A stretch of DNA of 64,000 nt. Origin: an uncultured Flavonifractor sp. (GTDB taxonomy: Bacteria; Bacillota; Clostridia; Oscillospirales; Oscillospiraceae). This document shows positions 59,433 to 64,000 of the stretch, piece by piece. The stretch lies in the NCBI RefSeq assembly GCF_944385615.1, contig NZ_CALWXV010000005.1, positions 1-64,000 on the forward strand, in the 5' to 3' direction. Positions within the stretch are counted from its first letter, which is position 1, and every line of letters begins with the position of its first letter. The translations under genes and the position numbers were made by a program. The notes beneath the pieces are model-generated. The model saw only the letters and a list, made by a program, of their open reading frames with translations. It did no database searches and was not told the origin of the DNA.

Positions 59433-60866
59433 TTACAGGGGCTCGCTCACCACTTCAGCCTTGATGAGGTTGGTGGTACCGGACTTGCCCAGAGGCACGC
59501 CGGCGGTGATAACCACGGTCTCGCCGGGCTTGACCAGACCCTCTTTCCGGGCCACGTCCACAGCCATGGAGAACATCCGGTCGGTGGAATCCACCTCGCC
59601 GGACAGCAGGGGCTTCACGCCCCAGGAGATGGCCAGCTGACGGCGGGTAGACTCGGTCTGACACAGAGCCACGATGGGGCAGGCGGGACGGAAGCGGGAG
59701 ATCATCTTGGCGGTATAGCCGGACTTGGTGGCGGCCAGGATGGCGGAGGCCTCCAGGTCCATGGCGGTCAGGCAGCAGGAGTGGGTGATAGCGTCGTTGA
59801 TGCCGGTGATGTCGGGCAGCAGGTTGCGCTCCCGGAAGCGGTTCCAGTAGCGGATAGAGGTCTCGGCGGAGGTCACCACGTCCACCATGGTCTGGAGGGC
59901 GTTGATGGGATACTTGCCGGAGGCGGTCTCGCCGGAGAGCATCACGCAGGAGGTACCGTCAAACACGGCGTTGGCCACGTCGGACACCTCGGCACGGGTG
60001 GGCCGGGGATTGCGGATCATGGAGTCCAGCATCTGGGTGGCGGTGATGACGGGCTTGCCCTGACGGATGGTGGCCTTAATCATTCTCTTCTGAAGGATGG
60101 GCACCTCGTGAGCGGGGATCTCCACGCCCAGGTCGCCGCGGGCCACCATGACGCCGTCGGCGGCGGCAATGATGGCGTCCAGGTTGTCCACACCCTCACG
60201 GTTCTCGATCTTGGCGATGATGCGGATATTCTCGCCGCCCTCGTGCTTGCGCAGCTCGGCGCGGATGTCCTCCACGTCGCTGGCCTTGCGGACGAAAGAA
60301 GCCGCGATGAAGTCAAAGTCGTTCTCGGCGGCAAACTTCAAATCGTCCTTATCCTTCTCGGTGAGGGAGGGCAGCATGATGCTCACGTTGGGGATGTTGA
60401 TGGACTTATTATTGGACAGGGGGCCGCCGTTCTCCACGGTGCAGCGGATGTTGTGGCCTTCCACCTTCTCCACCAGCAGCTCGATCAGGCCGTCATCCAC
60501 CAGGATGCGGCAGCCGGGACCCACTTCCTCATGCAGGTTCAGATAAGTGACGGACACCTGCGTCTCATTACCCTCCACCTCGTCGGTGCTCAGGGTAAAG
60601 GCCTGGCCCTTCTCCAGGGTCACGGGACCGTTGACAAAGGACTTGATACGGATCTCAGGCCCCTTGGTATCCAGAATGGTGGCCACCGGACGGCCCAGGG
60701 TGTCCCGGACGGACTTCAGCATGGTCAGCCGGGCCAGCTGCTCGGCATGGCTGCCGTGGGAGAAGTTGAAGCGGGCGGCGTCCATACCAGACAGAATGAG
60801 CTGGCGGATGGTCTCCTCATTGTCCACAGCGGGACCCAGGGTGCAGATGATTTTAGTCTTTCTCAT
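59433..60866 (-). CDS. pyk: Pyruvate kinase
   Basis: A 477-aa glycolytic enzyme: PEP plus ADP to pyruvate plus ATP. Signature regions: RKTKIICTLGPAV, FNFSHGSHAEQ, ILDTKGPEIR (Lys/Asp site), IAKIENREGVDNLD, VARGDLGVEIP and SGETASGKYP. It lacks the extra C-terminal PEP-utiliser domain found in many Bacillales enzymes. Its C-terminal A domain ends GKSGTTNLIKAE. ATG 60866; GGAGGTAGG just upstream. Confidence 0.95.
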   Translation of the reverse strand: MRKTKIICTLGPAVDNEETIRQLILSGMDAARFNFSHGSHAEQLARLTMLKSVRDTLGRPVATILDTKGPEIRIKSFVNGPVTLEKGQAFTLSTDEVEGNETQVSVTYLNLHEEVGPGCRILVDDGLIELLVEKVEGHNIRCTVENGGPLSNNKSINIPNVSIMLPSLTEKDKDDLKFAAENDFDFIAASFVRKASDVEDIRAELRKHEGGENIRIIAKIENREGVDNLDAIIAAADGVMVARGDLGVEIPAHEVPILQKRMIKATIRQGKPVITATQMLDSMIRNPRPTRAEVSDVANAVFDGTSCVMLSGETASGKYPINALQTMVDVVTSAETSIRYWNRFRERNLLPDITGINDAITHSCCLTAMDLEASAILAATKSGYTAKMISRFRPACPIVALCQTESTRRQLAISWGVKPLLSGEVDSTDRMFSMAVDVARKEGLVKPGETVVITAGVPLGKSGTTNLIKAEVVSEPL

Positions 60867-61144
60867 TTCCTACCTCCATAACAGGCACTTAAAAATAGAA
60901 CTCTAAAAAATCCGGGATTATCATACACCAATCCGCCGGTTTTGCATAGAGGGAATTTTCATTTTACCCACTTTCCGGAGTTTTCCATCCCATTTTTCAA
61001 GAAAATATTCAGAAAAAGCTCTAAAAAAAGGCTGTTCCATAACTTTGGAACAGCCTTTTCCTCAAATTTTTTCTCCTTCTTCCGCCTTTTTCTCCGGAAA
61101 AAAACGCAAAAAATACCAAAAGTTTGACCAGTAAACGCCCGCTT
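60867..61144. terminator. pyk-MFS gap; terminator at 61023-61059
   Basis: Gene-free 278 bp. AAAAGGCTGTTCC (61026-61038) pairs with GGAACAGCCTTTT (61047-61059); the A run at 61023-61029 gives a U tract on the minus strand, so it terminates the MFS operon. A GTATGATAAT-like -10 upstream of pyk lies near 60915-60925 on the minus strand. Confidence 0.8.
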
Positions 61145-62368
61145 TCAGCTGGCCCGGCGGCTATGCCGCCCCAGCCGCAAGGCGGCCAGACAGAGGGCGG
61201 CGCCGGCACAGCCGGAGATAATACAGGCCGCCAGCATCAGATTGGCGCCTCCCAGATCCAGCGTCCATCCGGCCAGCACGCCGCCCATCATACCGCCCAG
61301 GCCGTTGGAGGCCACCATCATGACTGTCTGGCCCCGCACACGGTCGGCCTGGGGCACCGACTCGTTGACAAAGTACACCGACGCCGGGGTGAAGAGACCG
61401 TACCCCAGCACCTGGATGGGCTGGACCAGCAGCACCCCCAGACAGCTGGTGGTGAGCAGCAGCAGCACCCCCTTCAGCGTACCAAAGACCATGCTCAGCA
61501 ACAGCAGCTTCCCGCTGCCCAGCCGCCGGAGCAGCGGCTGAAAGAAGAAGGCGGTGGGCAGCTCAAAGGCCCCCATGAGAAACAGGGCCACCCCCAGGTC
61601 GGCCTCGCTGCCCCCCCGGCTGGTCACAATGTTCACCAAAAAGTTGGACAGGGGCATGATGCCGGTCAGCCCCAGGAACACGCCCGCCAGCATCAGGGTG
61701 AACTGGGGATTGCTCCGCAGCAGGGACAGGGCGGACTGGGGCTTAGCTCCCTCCTCCCCCAATCGGCGGGCGTTCCCCCGAAAGGCCGGGTAGGTGGCCA
61801 CCAGCAGGATCTCTACCACCACCAAGGTCAGGTGGGTGACCAGAGTGCTCTCCATCCCCAACCGGCCCGCCTGAAAGCCCAGCAGGACGCACACCACCGC
61901 GTAGGCCAGGGAGCCCACCCCCCGGCCCAGACTGTAGCGGATGGGCTTTCCCTCATTGATAAACTGCACCGCCATGGCGTCCATGAGGGGATAGGAGGAC
62001 ACCTCCAGCCCGCCGATGACCACCCACACCAGGGTGGTCTCCCACAGGCCCATGCCCGGGGAAAGCCAGTACCAGGCCCCCGCCGCCACCGACAGCACCA
62101 GGGACAGGGTGACGATACGCTTCAGGGGCAGATCGGGATGCCGGTCGGCAAAGCCGCCCAGCAGGGGCTGGCACACAATGCCCGCCAGACAGCGCACCGC
62201 CGTCATCAGTCCCGCCTGGCTGTTGGTAAAGCCCCGCTCCAGCAGCAGGGCGGTCTGGTAGGCCACAATGGCGGCAAACATGGCCCAGAAGCCCGCCTGC
62301 ATGGCGATGTAGTGATAGTCCAGCCGCCGCAGGGAGGGCTGTTTTTCCAGTCGCTCCACACCGTTCAC
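61145..62368 (-). CDS. Major facilitator superfamily transporter
   Basis: A 407-aa transporter with 12 predicted spans, of the MFS_1-like/nucleoside-H+ symporter (PPP) type. Marker segments are GLMTAVRCLAGIVCQPLLGG and the second-half repeat LGVALFLMGAFELPTAFFF. Substrate unknown. It overlaps the DHHW gene by 4 bp (GTGA), so it is the last gene of that operon, an unusual partner for cell-surface acetylation genes. Confidence 0.85.
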   Translation of the reverse strand: MNGVERLEKQPSLRRLDYHYIAMQAGFWAMFAAIVAYQTALLLERGFTNSQAGLMTAVRCLAGIVCQPLLGGFADRHPDLPLKRIVTLSLVLSVAAGAWYWLSPGMGLWETTLVWVVIGGLEVSSYPLMDAMAVQFINEGKPIRYSLGRGVGSLAYAVVCVLLGFQAGRLGMESTLVTHLTLVVVEILLVATYPAFRGNARRLGEEGAKPQSALSLLRSNPQFTLMLAGVFLGLTGIMPLSNFLVNIVTSRGGSEADLGVALFLMGAFELPTAFFFQPLLRRLGSGKLLLLSMVFGTLKGVLLLLTTSCLGVLLVQPIQVLGYGLFTPASVYFVNESVPQADRVRGQTVMMVASNGLGGMMGGVLAGWTLDLGGANLMLAACIISGCAGAALCLAALRLGRHSRRAS

Positions 62369-63573
62369 TCCGTTTTACAAAATTCAAACATATTGTCCAG
62401 CTTCGTGGTACTGGCCGTATAGAGGGTGATGACCAGATCCGGGTCCAGCGTCCGGATGGTCTCTGTCAGATCCCCGGAGAAGGAGCGCAGGTCGATGGTG
62501 GTCAGCTCCGAGCAGGACAGGGCCAGGAAGGGGGCCAGGGCGCAGGAAAAGGACTCCCGCAGCAGCACCACCTTGGGCCCGTTGGGGTTTTTGTGGTTGG
62601 TCATGGTGGCCAGGCCGTAATCCCCGCCGGAGTAATAGGTGTAGGGATTGCCGCCAAACCAGTCCCACTCCTCCACCCGCTCAGGGAAGCACACCGAATG
62701 CTGGAACGGACCGGTGCGCTCAAAGCCCCCAGACTGGCTGGCATAGGTCAGGTTTGTCTCAAACTTCGGGGTATAGATGGTAAAATCGTCCACCCCGGCA
62801 TAGAGAGAGCCCACCCGCTTGCCCTGACTGCCCAGGAAGTAGTCCTCCAGCACTGTCTTGTTCCAGTTGGCCGGGTCGGTAAAGCGGCTTGGGGTGACAA
62901 AGCCGTAGCGGTCATCCATCAGCTTGGCCAGGTGCTGCCAGGCAAAAAAGGCGGCCTCCGGTTTCCAGTGGTGGTCGGTACTGAAAAACCAGCTGGAATA
63001 GATGCCGTTGCTCTCAAAGAGAGGGCGCAGGTCAAAGTAGTCCACGCCCAGCCACTTCAGCTCCGCCAGATAGGCGTCACAATAGGCGTTGCCGTTGTCC
63101 TCCAGGCCCTTGGGCAGCAGCTCCGCCCCCCGCTGGATTTTCTGAGGGGCGGCCACATAGAGGAAGGGAATATCGGACGCTTCCAGCGCGTCGGCAAATT
63201 CCGCCGTTTTCCGGGCCCGGGCGATCACATCCTCCCCCGGCTGGGACTGGGTCCCCAGATTCACAAAATTCAGCGCACCGGTGGACAGCTTGGCCACCGA
63301 GTTATCCTCCACCATATCCTGGATCACCCGCCGGCCGGACAGCATCTGCACCCCGCCGTAGAGCTGGATAAACAGGTGGTCCCGGTCCAGGTCCTCATTG
63401 ACGGCGGACTCGGCCTGGTCCAGAAAGGCGGGCACGTCCTTGTCCTGCGCAACGTTTTTGAGCAGGGCCTCAAAGCTGCCCTCCCGGCCAAGGAAGGACG
63501 TGGCCAGCAGGACAAAGCCCCCCGCCAGCAGCAGGAGAAAGAGCAGGGCGGTTATGGTATAGCGATGTTTCAT
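62365..63573 (-). CDS. DHHW (AlgX/AlgJ-like) SGNH-hydrolase family protein
   Basis: A 402-aa protein with an N-terminal membrane anchor (residues about 8-28, LLFLLLLAGGFVLLA). The family signature is the SGNH-like SSWFFSTDHHWKPEAAFFAW (DHHW near residues 225-228), with VVLLRESFSCALAPFL near the end (the catalytic Ser block). In alginate, and related surface-glycan systems, such proteins pass acetyl groups after the MBOAT partner. ATG 63573 has GGGAGGGCG upstream, 13 bases after the MBOAT gene. Confidence 0.88.
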   Translation of the reverse strand: MKHRYTITALLFLLLLAGGFVLLATSFLGREGSFEALLKNVAQDKDVPAFLDQAESAVNEDLDRDHLFIQLYGGVQMLSGRRVIQDMVEDNSVAKLSTGALNFVNLGTQSQPGEDVIARARKTAEFADALEASDIPFLYVAAPQKIQRGAELLPKGLEDNGNAYCDAYLAELKWLGVDYFDLRPLFESNGIYSSWFFSTDHHWKPEAAFFAWQHLAKLMDDRYGFVTPSRFTDPANWNKTVLEDYFLGSQGKRVGSLYAGVDDFTIYTPKFETNLTYASQSGGFERTGPFQHSVCFPERVEEWDWFGGNPYTYYSGGDYGLATMTNHKNPNGPKVVLLRESFSCALAPFLALSCSELTTIDLRSFSGDLTETIRTLDPDLVITLYTASTTKLDNMFEFCKTE

Positions 63574-63586
63574 GGCGCCCTCCCGA

Positions 63587-64000
63587 TCAGAAGTTGAAGT
63601 AGATAAAGGGATTGTAGGTTCCCTTGATGATGAAGCTGGCCGACACCAGGAAGATGGCCGCCGCCAGCAGCCCATATCCCACCGCCAGCAGTACGCTTCG
63701 GCATCGGTTGGTCCGCTCCCGCAGGCAGGCCGCCACCGGCGCGGCAAACAGGGCCCCGGCCAGCAGAACCGTCCAGTTTTCCCGCAGGTACAGCCCTGTC
63801 TCGCTGCTCCACAGCCCGGCGCCCAGGCCAAACATGGCCTTCAGCACCTGAGCCGCCGCCCCCAGGCTGTCCGCCCGGAACAGGACCCAGGCGAAATTCA
63901 CCATCAGGAAGGTAAACAGCCACTGGCACACCGCTGGCCAGCCCCGGCCCAGATGGCCATACTTTTCCAGCATCAGCAGCACAAAATAGAACAGGCCCCA
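63587..64000 (-). CDS. MBOAT family O-acyltransferase, C-terminal part
   Basis: The 5' end lies beyond the window. The visible 138 residues are hydrophobic (four or five spans), with NFAWVLFRADSLGAA and the C-terminal YNPFIYFNF typical of AlgI/MBOAT membrane acyltransferases. It is immediately upstream of the DHHW gene, the usual MBOAT-DHHW pair for O-acetylating an extracellular polymer. Which polymer is unknown. No stop occurs between the window edge and 63587. Confidence 0.88.
   Translation of the reverse strand, partial: WGLFYFVLLMLEKYGHLGRGWPAVCQWLFTFLMVNFAWVLFRADSLGAAAQVLKAMFGLGAGLWSSETGLYLRENWTVLLAGALFAAPVAACLRERTNRCRSVLLAVGYGLLAAAIFLVSASFIIKGTYNPFIYFNF

Noticed and set aside
1..64000. 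CRISPR arrays, insertion sequences, restriction-modification or anti-phage genes
   Set aside because: No regularly spaced repeats, transposase or nuclease/methylase motifs were seen.

Overview
This window looks like a chromosomal segment of a GC-rich, anaerobic Firmicute of the Oscillospiraceae (Flavonifractor / Lawsonibacter / Intestinimonas-like). The basis is uniformly GC-rich coding sequence, strong AGGAGG-type ribosome sites, Gram-positive style regulators (BlaI/M56, LexA-like S24, YheO-type PAS regulators), lipoproteins, and a lysine fermentation gene set. The assignment is inference; no rRNA is present. There is no CRISPR array, insertion sequence or prophage module.

Layout. 0.1-3.9 kb: selenium cluster (LysR regulator, selD, yedE, TusA/YedF-like protein, DUF3343 protein). 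selD itself carries an in-frame UGA at the catalytic position followed by a SECIS-like hairpin, so it is almost certainly a selenoprotein. 3.9-12.5 kb: uridine kinase, a BlaI-M56 sensor pair with a large palindromic operator, a DUF1846 protein, a lipoprotein and an EF-G paralogue. 12.7-22.4 kb: fructan/sucrose utilisation (fructokinase, GH32, binding protein, two permeases) facing a LacI-type regulator, with four repeated operator-like sites, then three envelope genes. 22.5-25.5 kb: ECF sigma/anti-sigma pair, dusB and rubredoxin.

25.7-34.7 kb: the lysine fermentation locus: kamB-kamC (aminomutase reactivase), then a lysine riboswitch with terminator, then kce-kdd-kamA-kamD-kamE. These convert L-lysine via beta-lysine and 3,5-diaminohexanoate to 3-keto-5-aminohexanoate, which Kce cleaves with acetyl-CoA. 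Later steps (kal, CoA transferase, butyrate formation) are not in the window. A lysine riboswitch on a catabolic operon suggests a genetic ON switch, and alternative pairings in the leader are compatible with that.

34.8-48 kb: HAD phosphatase, rpoN, a small three-gene cluster with a sigma-like protein, tRNA-Thr and tRNA-Tyr, an S24/LexA-like repressor with an SOS-box-like site, cupin, guanine deaminase, TraB/GumN protein, DUF815 ATPase, class II aldolase, two YheO-type regulators, an M20 dipeptidase and RidA. 48-64 kb: NSS transporter, Leloir genes galK-galT-galM, a coiled-coil protein, tex plus a small metallopeptidase, L-serine dehydratase sdaAB-sdaAA, pyruvate kinase, and an MBOAT/DHHW/MFS operon cut by the window end. 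The sdaAB-pyk gap holds six consecutive hairpins; parts of that array recur in two other intergenic gaps.
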